DNA from: Gammaproteobacteria bacterium
GTDB lineage: Bacteria; Pseudomonadota; Gammaproteobacteria; Enterobacterales; Psychrobiaceae
Length of the DNA: 64,000 nucleotides
NCBI GenBank assembly: GCA_013214965.1
Contig: JABSRU010000008.1
Coordinates: forward strand, 62,001 to 126,000
Direction of reading: 5' to 3'
Shown: positions 38,695 through 48,932 of the stretch, piece after piece
Numbering within the stretch: the first letter of the stretch is position 1
How the letters are laid out: each line of letters starts with the position of its first letter
Notes under the pieces: model-generated
The model's input: only the letters and a program-made list of their open reading frames with translations
What the model was told of the DNA's origin: nothing
Databases searched by the model: none
Made by a program: the position numbers and the translations under genes

Positions 38695-41367
38695 ATGTCT
38701 GACATCAATATTATGGATGTAGACCCTCAGGAAACTGAGGAGTGGATTGACGCGCTCGAAGCGGTACTTCAAGAAGAAGGCCCAGAGCGCGCTCACTATT
38801 TACTTGAAAAGTTAATTGATAAAGCGCGTCGTAACGGAACTCACCTTCCTTACACCGCAACGACAGCCTATTTAAATACTATTCCTACTGGCCAAGAACC
38901 ACACATGCCAGGCGATCCACAAATTGAACGTAACATTCGTTCAATGATCCGTTGGAACGCACAAGCAATGGTATTACGTGCCTCTAAGAAAAATTTAGAG
39001 TTGGGTGGTCACTTGGCTAGTTTCGCTTCTTCTGCGACGTTATATGATGTTGGTTTTAACCACTTCTTTAAAGCACCAAATGATAAAGACGGCGGCGATT
39101 TAGTCTATTTCCAAGGTCATATTTCTCCTGGTATTTATGCACGTTCTTTCCTTGAAGGACGTTTTACTGAAGAACAAATGGATAATTTCCGTCAAGAAGT
39201 TGATGGTAATGGTCTTTCTTCATACCCACACCCGAAGTTAATGCCTGAATACTGGCAGTTCCCGACGGTATCTATGGGTCTTGGTCCAATTCAAGCGATT
39301 TATCAAGCACGCTTCCTTAAGTACTTAACAGACCGTGGCATTAAAGATTGTTCAGGTCAGACTGTTTATTGCTTTATGGGCGATGGCGAGTGTGATGAGC
39401 CAGAATCATTGGGTGCTATCGGTCTTGCTGCACGTGAAGGGTTAGATAACCTGTGTTTCATCATTAACTGTAATTTACAGCGTCTTGATGGTCCAGTTCG
39501 TGGTAACGGAAAAATCATTCAAGAACTTGAAGGTGAGTTCCGCGGCGCCGGCTGGGAAGTTATCAAAGTTATCTGGGGTCGTTACTGGGACTCACTACTT
39601 GCACGTGATACTACCGGCAAGTTGCTACAGTTAATGGAAGAAACCGTAGATGGTGAATACCAAAACTGTAAGCAAAAAGGTGGTGCTTATACTCGTGAAC
39701 ACTTCTTTAACAAGTACCCAGAAACAGCAGAAATGGTTGCTAACATGAGTGATGACGATATTTGGCGTTTAAACCGTGGTGGCCATGATCCAGTTAAAGT
39801 TCACGCGGCTTACGCACAAGCGAAAGCAACCAAAGGCCGTCCGACTGTTATTCTTGCTAAAACCGTTAAAGGTTACGGCATGGGCGAGTCAGCTGAAGGC
39901 AAAAACATTGCCCACGGCGTGAAGAAGATGGACATTGAAGTGCTTAAGCAATTCCGTGACCGTTTCAACATTCCTGTATCTGACGAAGACTTACCTGACC
40001 TTCCTTATTACCGTCCAAGTGCAGACAGTGCTGAAATGAAGTACATGAAAGCACGTCGTGACGAGTTAGGCGGTGTATTACCACAGCGTAAGCCTAAGTT
40101 CTCTGAAAACTTAAACATCCCAAGCCTTAGCATTTTTGACAATGTATTAAAAGGTTCTGGGGATCGTGAAATTTCAACCACGATGGTGATGGTTCGTATC
40201 ATGACTGCGTTGGTTAAAGATCGTGAAATCGGCAAGCGTATCGTACCAATCGTGCCAGATGAAGCACGTACCTTCGGAATGGAAGGGATGTTCCGTCAAA
40301 TTGGCATTTACGCTCACGAAGGTCAAAAATACATTCCTCAAGATCGTGATCAAGTGGCTTACTACCGCGAAGATCAAGGCGGTCAGGTATTACAGGAAGG
40401 TATTAACGAACTTGGCGCGATGGGTTCTTGGGTATCGGCGGCAACGTCTTACTCAGTGAATGATTGTCCGATGATCCCGTTCTATATCTATTACTCTATG
40501 TTTGGTTTCCAACGTATTGGTGATATGGCGTGGGCTGCTGGCGATATGCAAGCACGTGGTTTCATGGTTGGCGCAACCTCTGGTCGTACTACGCTTAACG
40601 GCGAAGGTTTACAACATCAAGATGGTCACAGTCACATTCAAGCGGGTACTATCCCTAACTGTGTATCTTATGATCCTACCTACGGTTATGAACTAGCAGT
40701 TATCGTACAAAACGGCATTGAGCGGATGTACGGTGAAGCACAAGAAAACATCTACTACTACTTAACAACGTTAAATGAAAACTACAAACAACCAGCAATG
40801 CCTGAAGGTGTTTCTGAAGGTATCATTAAAGGTATCTATCCGTTCGCTACGATTAAGAGCAACGGTTCTAACACGGTTAAGTTATTGGGTTGTGGTACGA
40901 TCTTTGAACAAGTACGCAAAGCAGCAACGATTCTTGCAGAAGACTTCGGTGTAACTGCTGAGCTATATAGCGTGACTTCATTCAACGAGCTAGGCCGTGA
41001 TGGTCAAGACGTTGAGCGTTACAATATGCTTAACCCTACCAAAGAAGCGCGTGTTCCTTACATTACTGAAGTATTAGGTAATGACGAAGATAACATCGTT
41101 ATCGCGTCTACGGATCACATGAAAGCGTTCGCAGAGCAAGTTCGTGCTTACGTTCCTGGTAGCTATAAAGTATTGGGTACTGATGGTTTCGGTCGCAGTG
41201 ATAGCCGTGCTAACTTACGCTCACACTTTGAAGTTGATGCTGCTCACGTAGTTATTGCTTCATTATCTGAGTTAGTTAAACGTGGCAACCTTGAGCAATC
41301 TGTACTTATTGACGCGATGACGCGCTTTGGTATCGATGGCGATAAAATCAACCCGCTTTACGCATAA
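38695..41367 (+). CDS. aceE: Pyruvate dehydrogenase E1 component, homodimeric type
   Basis: An 890-residue thiamine-diphosphate enzyme that decarboxylates pyruvate and acetylates the lipoyl group of E2. TPP motif [11 protein letters not shown]...NN region near residue 230; SHIQAG and DQVAYYRE segments belong to the catalytic core. Strong AAGGA before the ATG. Followed after 11 bp by aceF. Confidence 0.97.
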   Translation: MSDINIMDVDPQETEEWIDALEAVLQEEGPERAHYLLEKLIDKARRNGTHLPYTATTAYLNTIPTGQEPHMPGDPQIERNIRSMIRWNAQAMVLRASKKNLELGGHLASFASSATLYDVGFNHFFKAPNDKDGGDLVYFQGHISPGIYARSFLEGRFTEEQMDNFRQEVDGNGLSSYPHPKLMPEYWQFPTVSMGLGPIQAIYQARFLKYLTDRGIKDCSGQTVYCFMGDGECDEPESLGAIGLAAREGLDNLCFIINCNLQRLDGPVRGNGKIIQELEGEFRGAGWEVIKVIWGRYWDSLLARDTTGKLLQLMEETVDGEYQNCKQKGGAYTREHFFNKYPETAEMVANMSDDDIWRLNRGGHDPVKVHAAYAQAKATKGRPTVILAKTVKGYGMGESAEGKNIAHGVKKMDIEVLKQFRDRFNIPVSDEDLPDLPYYRPSADSAEMKYMKARRDELGGVLPQRKPKFSENLNIPSLSIFDNVLKGSGDREISTTMVMVRIMTALVKDREIGKRIVPIVPDEARTFGMEGMFRQIGIYAHEGQKYIPQDRDQVAYYREDQGGQVLQEGINELGAMGSWVSAATSYSVNDCPMIPFYIYYSMFGFQRIGDMAWAAGDMQARGFMVGATSGRTTLNGEGLQHQDGHSHIQAGTIPNCVSYDPTYGYELAVIVQNGIERMYGEAQENIYYYLTTLNENYKQPAMPEGVSEGIIKGIYPFATIKSNGSNTVKLLGCGTIFEQVRKAATILAEDFGVTAELYSVTSFNELGRDGQDVERYNMLNPTKEARVPYITEVLGNDEDNIVIASTDHMKAFAEQVRAYVPGSYKVLGTDGFGRSDSRANLRSHFEVDAAHVVIASLSELVKRGNLEQSVLIDAMTRFGIDGDKINPLYA

Positions 41368-41378
41368 GGATAAACAAA

Positions 41379-43355
41379 ATGTCTGAATTAAAAGATATCT
41401 TAGTCCCTGATGTTGGTGGCGAAGAAGTAGAAATTATTGAGATTTGTGTTGCTGTTGGCGATTCAATCGAAGAAGAAATGGCACTAATTACTGTTGAGTC
41501 TGATAAAGCTTCAATGGATATCCCAGCACCATTTTCTGGCACCCTTAGTGAACTAAGCGTTAGTGTTGGCGATAAAATTTCTGAAGGTATGCGCCTTGGT
41601 GCCATGACTGTTACAGGTGCCTCGGCACCAGCACCAGTTGCTGCTGCGCCTGTAGCTCCTGTTTTAGCCGCAGCGCCTGCTCCAGTTGCAGCGCCTAGTG
41701 CATCAGCAATCCAAGAAGTGCACGTACCAGACATCGGTGAAGACGGTCAGGTTGAAATCATTGAAGTACTTGTTGCCGTTGGCGATGTAGTGGCTGAAGA
41801 AGATGGTTTAATCACCCTTGAAACTGACAAAGCAACCATGGATGTACCTGCACCTTTCGCGGGTACCGTGGTTGAAGTAAAAGTTGTGGTTGGCGATAAA
41901 GTGGGTGAAGGCTCATTAATCGTGATGATCGAAACGACTGCTGGTGGCACAGCTGAGGTTGCGGCTCCTGTTGCTACCTCAGCCGCCGCTCCTGCTCCAG
42001 TTGCTGCTGCGCCTGTTGTCGCACCTGTTGTTTCATCGGCTCCGGCATTAACGCCTTCACTACAAGATGTCGCTGTTCCTGATATCGGTGAAGACGGTGA
42101 AGTTGACGTCATCGAAGTATTGGTTAAAGTTGGCGATACGGTTGCAGAAGAAGATGGTTTAATTACCCTTGAAACTGACAAAGCAACAATGGATGTTCCG
42201 GCACCATTTGCTGGTGTGATTAAAGAACTGCGCATTGCCGCTGGTGACAAAGTTGCTAACGGTACTGTGATTGCAGTGATTGAAACCGCTGGTAGTACTG
42301 TGGTAGAAGCACCTGTTGTTGCTGCGCCGGCGCCTGTTGCAGCTCCTGTTGCCGCTGCACCTGTAGTGAAAGCACCGCCAGTGCCTGCTCATCCTTCACA
42401 AGCTGTGCAAGGTGGTAAGCGTACTAAAGCTCACGCATCACCATCGGTACGTCGTATCGCTCGTGAATTTGGTGTTGATTTAAGTCTTGTTACTGGTACT
42501 GGCCGTAAAGGTCGTGTGTTACGTGAAGATGTGCAATCTTTCGTTAAATACGAGCTGTCTCGTCCAAAAGCCTCTGTTGCTGCTGCGACGTCAGGAAGTA
42601 ATGAAGGTGGCTTGAGTGTTGTTTCGGTTAAGCCAGTTGATTTCTCTAAATTCGGTGAAATCGAAGAGAAGAAATTATCACGCATTCAGAAAATATCTGG
42701 ACCGTTCTTACATCGTAACTGGGTAACCATTCCTCACGTTACACACTTCGATGAAGCTGATATCACCAGCCTCGAAGTGTTCCGTAAAGAACAAAACGCG
42801 CTGGCTGAAAAGCAAAAGCTTGGCCTGAAGATTTCGCCATTGGTGTTTATCCTTAAAGCTGTTGCTAAAGCATTAGCCGTTCACCCAACGTTTAACTCTT
42901 CATTGAGTGCGGACGGTGAGTCACTAATTCTGAAGAAATACATCCATATCGGTATTGCGGTTGATACACCGAACGGTCTAGTTGTTCCGGTAGTACGTGA
43001 TGTTGATAAGAAAGGCATTCATGAGTTATCTCGTGAACTGGGTGAAATTTCGAAGAAAGCCCGTGACGGCAAGCTAAAAGCGAAAGACATGCAAGGTGGT
43101 TGTTTTACTATTTCAAGCCTTGGTGGTATTGGCGGTACGGCATTTACGCCAATCGTTAACGCACCTGAAGTGGCTATTTTGGGTGTTTCTAAATCAGAAA
43201 TGAAGCCTAAGTGGAATGGTAAAGAGTTCGAACCTAAGTTAATGGTTCCACTCTCAACATCTTATGATCATCGAGTAATTGATGGTGCCGAAGCTGCACG
43301 CTTTAGTGCTACCTTGGCTGGTGTGTTATCGGATATACGCCGCTTAGTATTGTAA
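41379..43355 (+). CDS. aceF: Dihydrolipoamide acetyltransferase (PDH E2), three lipoyl domains
   Basis: A 658-residue core protein. Three lipoyl domains at about residues 2-75, 112-185 and 229-302, each with a DKA lysine ([16 protein letters not shown] twice), are joined by Ala/Pro/Val linkers. The E1/E3-binding domain ([16 protein letters not shown]) is near 350-385 and the catalytic domain near 425-658 with DHRVIDG. Lipoyl domains 2 and 3 are also very similar in DNA, so domain number may vary by recombination. Confidence 0.97.
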   Translation: MSELKDILVPDVGGEEVEIIEICVAVGDSIEEEMALITVESDKASMDIPAPFSGTLSELSVSVGDKISEGMRLGAMTVTGASAPAPVAAAPVAPVLAAAPAPVAAPSASAIQEVHVPDIGEDGQVEIIEVLVAVGDVVAEEDGLITLETDKATMDVPAPFAGTVVEVKVVVGDKVGEGSLIVMIETTAGGTAEVAAPVATSAAAPAPVAAAPVVAPVVSSAPALTPSLQDVAVPDIGEDGEVDVIEVLVKVGDTVAEEDGLITLETDKATMDVPAPFAGVIKELRIAAGDKVANGTVIAVIETAGSTVVEAPVVAAPAPVAAPVAAAPVVKAPPVPAHPSQAVQGGKRTKAHASPSVRRIAREFGVDLSLVTGTGRKGRVLREDVQSFVKYELSRPKASVAAATSGSNEGGLSVVSVKPVDFSKFGEIEEKKLSRIQKISGPFLHRNWVTIPHVTHFDEADITSLEVFRKEQNALAEKQKLGLKISPLVFILKAVAKALAVHPTFNSSLSADGESLILKKYIHIGIAVDTPNGLVVPVVRDVDKKGIHELSRELGEISKKARDGKLKAKDMQGGCFTISSLGGIGGTAFTPIVNAPEVAILGVSKSEMKPKWNGKEFEPKLMVPLSTSYDHRVIDGAEAARFSATLAGVLSDIRRLVL

Positions 43356-43360
43356 TGACT

Positions 43361-43388
43361 AAAAGCCACTTTCGAGTGGCTTTTTTTT
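43361..43388 (+). terminator. Strong terminator between aceF and lpdA
   Basis: Perfect 10 bp stem AAAAGCCACT/AGTGGCTTTT with a TTCG tetraloop and eight T residues. It separates lpdA from aceEF transcription. Confidence 0.93.
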
Positions 43389-43517
43389 AAATTCATTGTT
43401 AAGTGTGAATTCGCTATACATATTTTGAATAGCTGGCTAAAATTGCACTAACAAAAAATAAGACACATATCGCAGCCATAGTAAACAATGGCTTTGCGAA
43501 CACACATCGAGGTGAAA

Positions 43518-44945
43518 ATGAGCAACGAAATTAAAACTCAAGTGGTAGTACTAGGCGCTGGCCCTGGTGGATACTCTGCGGCTTTCCGTGCGGCTGACTT
43601 AGGTCTAGACGTGATACTTGTTGAAAAATACTCAACCTTAGGCGGTGTTTGTCTAAATGTTGGTTGTATCCCTTCAAAAGCTTTATTGCACATCGCTAAA
43701 GTTATCGAAGAAGCGAAGCATGTTGACGCACACGGCGTAAGCTTTGGCGAGCCAACGATTGATCTAGACAAGATCCGTGGTTACAAAGATGGTGTTGTTA
43801 ACCAACTTACCGGCGGTCTAGGCGGTATGGCTAAGATGCGTAAAGTGAAAACTGTTACTGGTACCGCTAAATTCACTAGCACCACAACGATGGTTGTTGA
43901 AGGCGACGAAACAACGACGATTAACTTCGAACATGCAATTATCGCAGCGGGTTCACGCCCAATCGAACTGCCATTTATTCCGCACAGTGATCCACGTATT
44001 TGGAACTCAACTGACGCGCTTAAATTAGAAAACGTGCCTAAAAAGCTACTTATCATGGGCGGTGGTATCATCGGTCTTGAAATGGGTACGGTTTATGAGT
44101 CACTAGGTTCTGAAGTTGACGTAGTTGAAATGTTTGATCAACTGATTCCTGCGGCAGACGCTGACATGGTTCGTATCTACACTAAAGCCTGTAAGAAACG
44201 TTTTAACTTAATGCTATCAACGAAAGTGACAGCAGTAGAAGCGAAAGAAGACGGTATTTATGTGACGGTTGAAGGCAAGAAAGCGCCAACGGATCCAATC
44301 CGTTATGACGCGGTACTTGTTGCCATTGGTCGTGCGCCAAACGGTTTACAAATCGGTGCTGAAGGTGCTGGTATTGCGGTAGACGAACGTGGTTTCATTA
44401 ACGTTGATAAGCAAATGCGTACTAACGTGCCTAACATCTTCGCCATTGGTGATGTTGTTGGTCAACCGATGTTAGCACACAAAGCGGTTCATGAGTCACA
44501 CGTTGCTGCTGAAGTGATTGCTGGTAAGAACCATTACTTCGATCCTAAAGTGATTCCTTCAATCGCTTACACTTTCCCTGAAGTAGCATGGGTTGGTCTA
44601 ACTGAGAAAGAAGCGAAAGAGCAAGGAATTAACTACGAAGTTGCTAAGTTCCCATGGGCAGCAAGTGGCCGTGCTATCGCATCTGATGTATCAGACGGTA
44701 TGACTAAGCTAATCTTCGACAAAGACACAGACCGCGTTATTGGTGGTGCTTTAGTGGGTGAAAATGCGGGTGAATTATTGGGCGAAATCGGTCTAGCCAT
44801 TGAAATGGGTTGTGATGCTGAAGATATCGGTCTAACAATTCACGCTCACCCAACCTTGCACGAGTCAATCGGCATGGCGGCAGAGATGTACGAAGGTACT
44901 ATCACCGATCTTCCTAACCCAAAAGCGGTTAAGAAAAAGAAGTAA
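43518..44945 (+). CDS. lpdA: Dihydrolipoamide dehydrogenase (E3)
   Basis: A 475-residue flavoprotein that reoxidises the lipoyl groups of pyruvate and 2-oxoglutarate dehydrogenases. FAD site VVVLGAGPGGYSAAF, redox disulfide GGVCLNVGCIPSK, NAD site IMGGGIIGLEMG, and the C-terminal AHPTLHES His-Glu pair. I choose ATG 43518 with AGGTGAAA upstream over ATG 43488. A terminator before it implies its own promoter in the 129 bp gap. Confidence 0.97.
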   Translation: MSNEIKTQVVVLGAGPGGYSAAFRAADLGLDVILVEKYSTLGGVCLNVGCIPSKALLHIAKVIEEAKHVDAHGVSFGEPTIDLDKIRGYKDGVVNQLTGGLGGMAKMRKVKTVTGTAKFTSTTTMVVEGDETTTINFEHAIIAAGSRPIELPFIPHSDPRIWNSTDALKLENVPKKLLIMGGGIIGLEMGTVYESLGSEVDVVEMFDQLIPAADADMVRIYTKACKKRFNLMLSTKVTAVEAKEDGIYVTVEGKKAPTDPIRYDAVLVAIGRAPNGLQIGAEGAGIAVDERGFINVDKQMRTNVPNIFAIGDVVGQPMLAHKAVHESHVAAEVIAGKNHYFDPKVIPSIAYTFPEVAWVGLTEKEAKEQGINYEVAKFPWAASGRAIASDVSDGMTKLIFDKDTDRVIGGALVGENAGELLGEIGLAIEMGCDAEDIGLTIHAHPTLHESIGMAAEMYEGTITDLPNPKAVKKKK

Positions 44946-44968
44946 TCTTAATTTAATTTGAGATAAAT

Positions 44969-44997
44969 AAAGGGCTGTCAATTGACAGCCCTTTTTA
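44969..44997 (+). terminator. Rho-independent terminator after lpdA
   Basis: Palindromic stem AAAGGGCTGTCA/TGACAGCCCTTT with a minimal loop and T-run. Confidence 0.92.
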
Positions 44998-45026
44998 TTA
45001 TTACTTTAAAAATGATGGCGATTTAG

Positions 45027-45656
45027 ATGATAAAAATCATACTTATAGTTATCGGCTGTTGGTTTGTTGTCAGTTGTGCAACGCATCAACGACATTCGTC
45101 GAACCAAGTACTGTCTCAACCTGTTGAGCAATTGTTGGTGCAACTCTATGACTATCCCAACAGTGACTTTAAACAGGTTACTGCGCGTTTTACTACGCCA
45201 AAATCTAAAGAGTTGGTGTTTCGGGTATTATCGAGTTTAGAGCACACTAGCCAATGGTTGGAAGAAGTTGCCAGCATTGAAACACTGGTAATGGTGAGTC
45301 ACAGCGAGTTTGTGTTGCGTACTGTGCTTAATAGCCCGTGGCCATTTAAGCAGCGAGAGCTTATTAGTTGCGTGACCACCAATTTTGAGCCTCAAGTAAC
45401 AACTATCAATATAGAATCTTGTAGTGATCGCTTGGCATTAAATGAGCAATTTGTGCGAATTACTGATTTAAAATCTCGTTGGGTTATTACCGCGACCTCA
45501 AAATCATCGGTGGTGGTTAATTACCAAACTTGGCTCGATCCCGCAGGGGCCGTACCCGCTTTTTTCTTTAATTTACAACTAGAAAAAACTACCGTTAAAT
45601 CATTAAGTCGATTACAAAAAGTGATCCAACAAGCGTCGTTAGATCAATATTACTAA
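45027..45656 (+). CDS. START-domain lipoprotein, function unknown
   Basis: A 209-residue exported protein with lipobox VVSC (Cys at about residue 17). The remainder resembles bacterial START/SRPBCC proteins: WPFKQRELI near residue 108 and a LDPAGAVPAFFFNLQ segment near residue 172 that corresponds to the C-terminal helix entry. These bind lipids or hydrophobic ligands. It is convergent with the arsenic gene cluster and not part of it. Confidence 0.75.
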   Translation: MIKIILIVIGCWFVVSCATHQRHSSNQVLSQPVEQLLVQLYDYPNSDFKQVTARFTTPKSKELVFRVLSSLEHTSQWLEEVASIETLVMVSHSEFVLRTVLNSPWPFKQRELISCVTTNFEPQVTTINIESCSDRLALNEQFVRITDLKSRWVITATSKSSVVVNYQTWLDPAGAVPAFFFNLQLEKTTVKSLSRLQKVIQQASLDQYY

Positions 45657-45673
45657 TACCAATTGCTATGACC

Positions 45674-46522
45674 TCAACGCGATAACAGCTCAAATAATGC
45701 TTTGTTTTGCTCTGACATTGCATTAACGGGGGTTAATACCGCACTTTGTAAAGCGTGATTACACTGGCTGTTGCATTGTGCTGGCGTTCCTTTTAGATAG
45801 GCCGCTAGCACTTTTTTCGCTTGGTTTAAGCTGTCGCCGTAACGGCTGATCACTTGTTCAACACTAACATTTTGGGCGGGATCATCTTGCCAGCAGTCAT
45901 AATCGGTGGCAATGGCGATGGTGCAGTAACAAATCTGCGCTTCACGGGCTAAGAATACTTCGGGCACATTGGTCATGCCGACTAAATCACAACCGGCGGC
46001 TGATTTTAAAAATAAACTTTCCGCTTTGGTGCCTAGTCGTGGGCCGTCAACACAGGCATAGGTTTTATGGCGATGAATGTTAATATTATCCGTGGCAGCG
46101 GCATCTGAAATAGCGTCGGCGAGCGCCTGACAAGTTGGCTGTGCCGTTGAAACGTGAGCTGCAATACCTTGACCAAAAAAGGTCTTTTCACGATGAGCTT
46201 TAATAAAATCGAAATATTGATCTGCAATGGCTAAATCGCCGGGTTTAATCTCTTGTTGTAAGCTGCCAACCGCTGACAAGCCAATGATTTGGTTGACGCC
46301 CAAACTCTTTAGCGCCCAAATGTTGGCGCGATAGTTCACTTCGTGGGGCAGTAGTGAGTGATGCTCACCATGACGGGCTAAAAACAGAATCTCTTGTTGT
46401 TGGTAGTGGCCGCGGATAATATCGGCCGAAGGCGAGCCAAAAGGCGTATTAATCTGATGTGTTTCAGTGATGGTTAAGCCATCGATACTGTAAATTCCGG
46501 TACCACCAATAATTGCTAACAT
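45674..46522 (-). CDS. mtnP: 5'-methylthioadenosine phosphorylase-like enzyme of the arsenic cluster
   Basis: A 282-residue nucleoside phosphorylase of the PNP/MTAP family. N-terminal IIGGTGIYSIDG and FLARHGEHHSLLPHEVNYRAN are typical. The purine site reads GMTNVPEVFLAREAQICY and ATDYDCW; the DYD pair is what gives MTAP its preference for 6-aminopurines, so the substrate probably carries adenine. It is the last gene of the arsM operon, 8 bp after arsC. Gammaproteobacteria usually hydrolyse MTA with MtnN, so a dedicated role on an arsenical adenosine is plausible. The alternative is ordinary MTA salvage. Confidence 0.88.
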   Translation of the reverse strand: MLAIIGGTGIYSIDGLTITETHQINTPFGSPSADIIRGHYQQQEILFLARHGEHHSLLPHEVNYRANIWALKSLGVNQIIGLSAVGSLQQEIKPGDLAIADQYFDFIKAHREKTFFGQGIAAHVSTAQPTCQALADAISDAAATDNINIHRHKTYACVDGPRLGTKAESLFLKSAAGCDLVGMTNVPEVFLAREAQICYCTIAIATDYDCWQDDPAQNVSVEQVISRYGDSLNQAKKVLAAYLKGTPAQCNSQCNHALQSAVLTPVNAMSEQNKALFELLSR

Positions 46523-46530
46523 ATTTACTC

Positions 46531-46956
46531 CTAAGTATTAAGTTGGGTGGGTAATGTTTCGATCCAATCTTTTATGTCATCACGCACTTGGCGGTAATAG
46601 GATAAAGACTCGTGTTCACTATTTGCTTGCTGGGCGAGTTTAGGTGGATCATCAAAGGGATGAACGAACACTTGAGTGGTATCGCTAAAGGTTGGGCAAT
46701 TGGCGGCAGCATGTTCACACACAGCAATGACATGATCAAATTGTGTGAGGTCAAATTGGTCTAAGGTTTCGGATTGATAATGACTAATATCAATATTAAT
46801 TTCTGCCATGACCTTAACCGCCAATTGATTTAAACCATGGGATTCAATGCCAGCAGAATAACTGATGTAATGTTGATTCAGTAGTGTGTTTGCTAGGCCA
46901 TGAGCCATTTGGCTACGACAAGAATTACCGGTACATAAAAATAGAATAGTTTTCAT
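46531..46956 (-). CDS. arsC: Arsenate reductase, thioredoxin-coupled LMW-PTP type
   Basis: A 141-residue low-molecular-weight phosphatase-fold protein. The P-loop CTGNSCRS has C8-x5-R14, and the redox Cys pair is C80 and C87 in VCEHAAANCP, the same spacing as in S. aureus ArsC. These three Cys distinguish arsenate reductases from plain tyrosine phosphatases. It would convert arsenate to arsenite for ArsM. I start at ATG 46956 (GGAAAACA upstream) instead of 46968. Confidence 0.92.
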   Translation of the reverse strand: MKTILFLCTGNSCRSQMAHGLANTLLNQHYISYSAGIESHGLNQLAVKVMAEINIDISHYQSETLDQFDLTQFDHVIAVCEHAAANCPTFSDTTQVFVHPFDDPPKLAQQANSEHESLSYYRQVRDDIKDWIETLPTQLNT

Positions 46957-46964
46957 TGTTTTCC

Positions 46965-47882
46965 TCACATTTCACTGCAACTGGCACCGAATGCAAAACA
47001 ACTGTAGCAGCGGTGGTGTTTTAAATTGATGGTTTTAGTCATGCTTTTTACTAAGGATGTTGCTAAAAAATAATCGTCGTCGTCATCAACTAAGGTGCAA
47101 GCATAAACCTGCATTTGGTTATTTTTTTTGATGATCATTTTCGAACTGGCGCACATATAATTTTTGCGTTGCTTCTCATTTTGATAAGTGGTCATACAAT
47201 GGGTGGTGATATGTGGGATGTCAGGCAATGATCCTGGTGGTAAAAAATCAGTAAAAGCGACGATATGTAAATTGCTCGGTAGGCCGTTTAGCGTCAGCAG
47301 TGCTTGGTATTGGTTTTCAACCTCGTCGCTGTTTTCATTGGACTTGATATGCCGTGCCAATGATAGGTGGAAACCATTATTGTGCAATAACCGCATGCCA
47401 ACTAATGCTTTGGCAAAGTTACCTTGGCCGCGACCTTGGTCATGGCTTAATTCATCAGCGGAATCAATGCTGATCCGAAATGAAATAGGGTGTTGTTTTT
47501 TAGCTTGCAGCCGTTGTAAGGCAGCGAAGCGTTTTAGCAGCGGCTCGGTGCCATTGGTTAGCACTAAACAAGGTTTGAATTGTGATGCGTAAGCTAAAAT
47601 ATCGATAATGTCTTTGGCTAAGAATGGTTCACCCCCAGTAAATGAAAACTGCTCAACCCCTAAGGTGAGCGCTTCGTCAATAAAAGGTTTTATTTCTGCG
47701 AGTTTTGGTGTTTGTAGGCGTTTGTCGGCGGGGCTGGATCCTTCCAAGCAAAAGCCACAGGCTAAATTACATTTAGTGCCAGTATGAAACCATAACTCGG
47801 TTAGGGCATGGGGTTGAATATAACCGCGAACATCACCATCGGGGGTGTATGCCCAGTCATTAGGTGATGAATGCTCGATCAT
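46965..47882 (-). CDS. Radical SAM enzyme with Cys-rich C-terminus, organoarsenical cluster
   Basis: A 305-residue radical SAM protein. The [4Fe-4S] motif CNLACGFC is C38-x3-C42-x2-C45, and the GGEP motif is in SFTGGEPFLA. The C-terminal third has further Cys (HCMTTY, MCASS, YACTLV) and a tail RCYSCFAFGASCSE with C292, C295 and C302, suggesting an auxiliary iron-sulfur cluster. It lies between arsM and arsC, overlapping arsM in an ATGA. By position it should do the job of ArsS (adenosyl transfer to dimethylarsenic) or ArsL, but it does not look like the ArsS family I know. Reaction not established. Confidence 0.85.
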   Translation of the reverse strand: MIEHSSPNDWAYTPDGDVRGYIQPHALTELWFHTGTKCNLACGFCLEGSSPADKRLQTPKLAEIKPFIDEALTLGVEQFSFTGGEPFLAKDIIDILAYASQFKPCLVLTNGTEPLLKRFAALQRLQAKKQHPISFRISIDSADELSHDQGRGQGNFAKALVGMRLLHNNGFHLSLARHIKSNENSDEVENQYQALLTLNGLPSNLHIVAFTDFLPPGSLPDIPHITTHCMTTYQNEKQRKNYMCASSKMIIKKNNQMQVYACTLVDDDDDYFLATSLVKSMTKTINLKHHRCYSCFAFGASCSEM

Positions 47883-48925
47883 TGACAACATCCTTTGGTG
47901 ATTGTAGCGGTTGAAAAATCTAACGATGAATGGGTGTTTTTTGATGAAAATATCCCGTGATGGGTTGAAAAATTACCATTGAAGACAAAATGTGACTTAA
48001 AGCGGGATTGTTGCAGGGTATGCCAAGTATTGCCGCTAACTTTAGTGACTTGACCACTGATAAAACGGCTGTCTTGATCGAGGTCGAATTTCAGTTGATG
48101 CTCAGGGATAGAGCCTTGGTAAGTGACGCTCAAGCCATAATCTTGAGGAACGGTTTCGAGCTTACTTGCTTTAAACAACCGATAGGTTGCTGAGACAAAT
48201 TTTATTTGACCGAGGCGCTGTGCAACATCCTCATTGTTGATGGCGATAGCACGACTCGTGACTAAGCGTGGTTCAATAAAACCAATGGTTTTAGCGAGTT
48301 GTTCAAAGTCATTCCAGTAGAGGGCTCCGCTTAGGCATTCACCGTATAATAAAGGATCATCACGCAAATGAGTGGGCACTCGCCTGTCGGCATAAACATC
48401 GGAAAAATAGAGTTCACCGCCGGGCTTTAAAATACGGAAAATCTCTCGTAATACCGCATTTTTATCCGGACTTAAATTAATGACACAGTTTGAAACGACA
48501 ACATCGATGCTGTTATCGGCAATGTTAAGTTGATCTAGTTGTTCGATATAGCCCGTTAAAAATTGGGTGTTAGCCTGTTGGTAGCCAAATTTGTCACGGT
48601 GATATTCAATGTATTGAGTCGCGACAGCCAGTTGTTGCTCGGTCATGTCGACACCAATAACGCTGCCGTGTTCGCCAACCATTTGTGCGATGGCATAGCA
48701 GTCGCGTCCCGCGCCGCATCCGAGATCTAGCACATGACAGTTATGCAATAATTCGGGAGTGACTAAACCGCAGCCATAATAGCGTGCCATGACATCAGCA
48801 TGAATGTTGGCTAATATCGCTTTAAGCGTGGGGGATAAGTTGTCATCGGTACAGCAAGCGTTAGTTTGTAGATCCTCAGAACTGGTTAATACCTTGCCAT
48901 AATAATCTTTCACAATGTCATGCAT
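47879..48925 (-). CDS. arsM: Arsenite S-adenosylmethionine methyltransferase
   Basis: A 348-residue ArsM. Four conserved Cys for arsenite binding and disulfide cascade are at C24 (NACCTDD), C52 (YYGCG), C147 (SNCVINLSPDK) and C197 (GECLSGALYW); C24-C52 and C147-C197 spacings equal those of the characterised algal enzyme (28 and 50). The SAM site is VLDLGCGAGRD. After the methyltransferase domain a 110-residue C-terminal extension ends in CCQ, a form found in arsenosugar-type clusters. It makes mono- and dimethylated As(III) species. Confidence 0.95.
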   Translation of the reverse strand: MHDIVKDYYGKVLTSSEDLQTNACCTDDNLSPTLKAILANIHADVMARYYGCGLVTPELLHNCHVLDLGCGAGRDCYAIAQMVGEHGSVIGVDMTEQQLAVATQYIEYHRDKFGYQQANTQFLTGYIEQLDQLNIADNSIDVVVSNCVINLSPDKNAVLREIFRILKPGGELYFSDVYADRRVPTHLRDDPLLYGECLSGALYWNDFEQLAKTIGFIEPRLVTSRAIAINNEDVAQRLGQIKFVSATYRLFKASKLETVPQDYGLSVTYQGSIPEHQLKFDLDQDSRFISGQVTKVSGNTWHTLQQSRFKSHFVFNGNFSTHHGIFSSKNTHSSLDFSTATITKGCCQ

Positions 48926-48932
48926 AGCAAAC

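Noticed and set aside
41348-42392. Long open frames antisense to aceF
   Set aside because: They arise from the Ala/Pro/Val-rich linker codons of aceF; the peptides are low-complexity Ser/Thr/Ala.
46531-46956. Plain low-molecular-weight tyrosine phosphatase
   Set aside because: The C80/C87 redox pair and the operon with arsM favour arsenate reductase.
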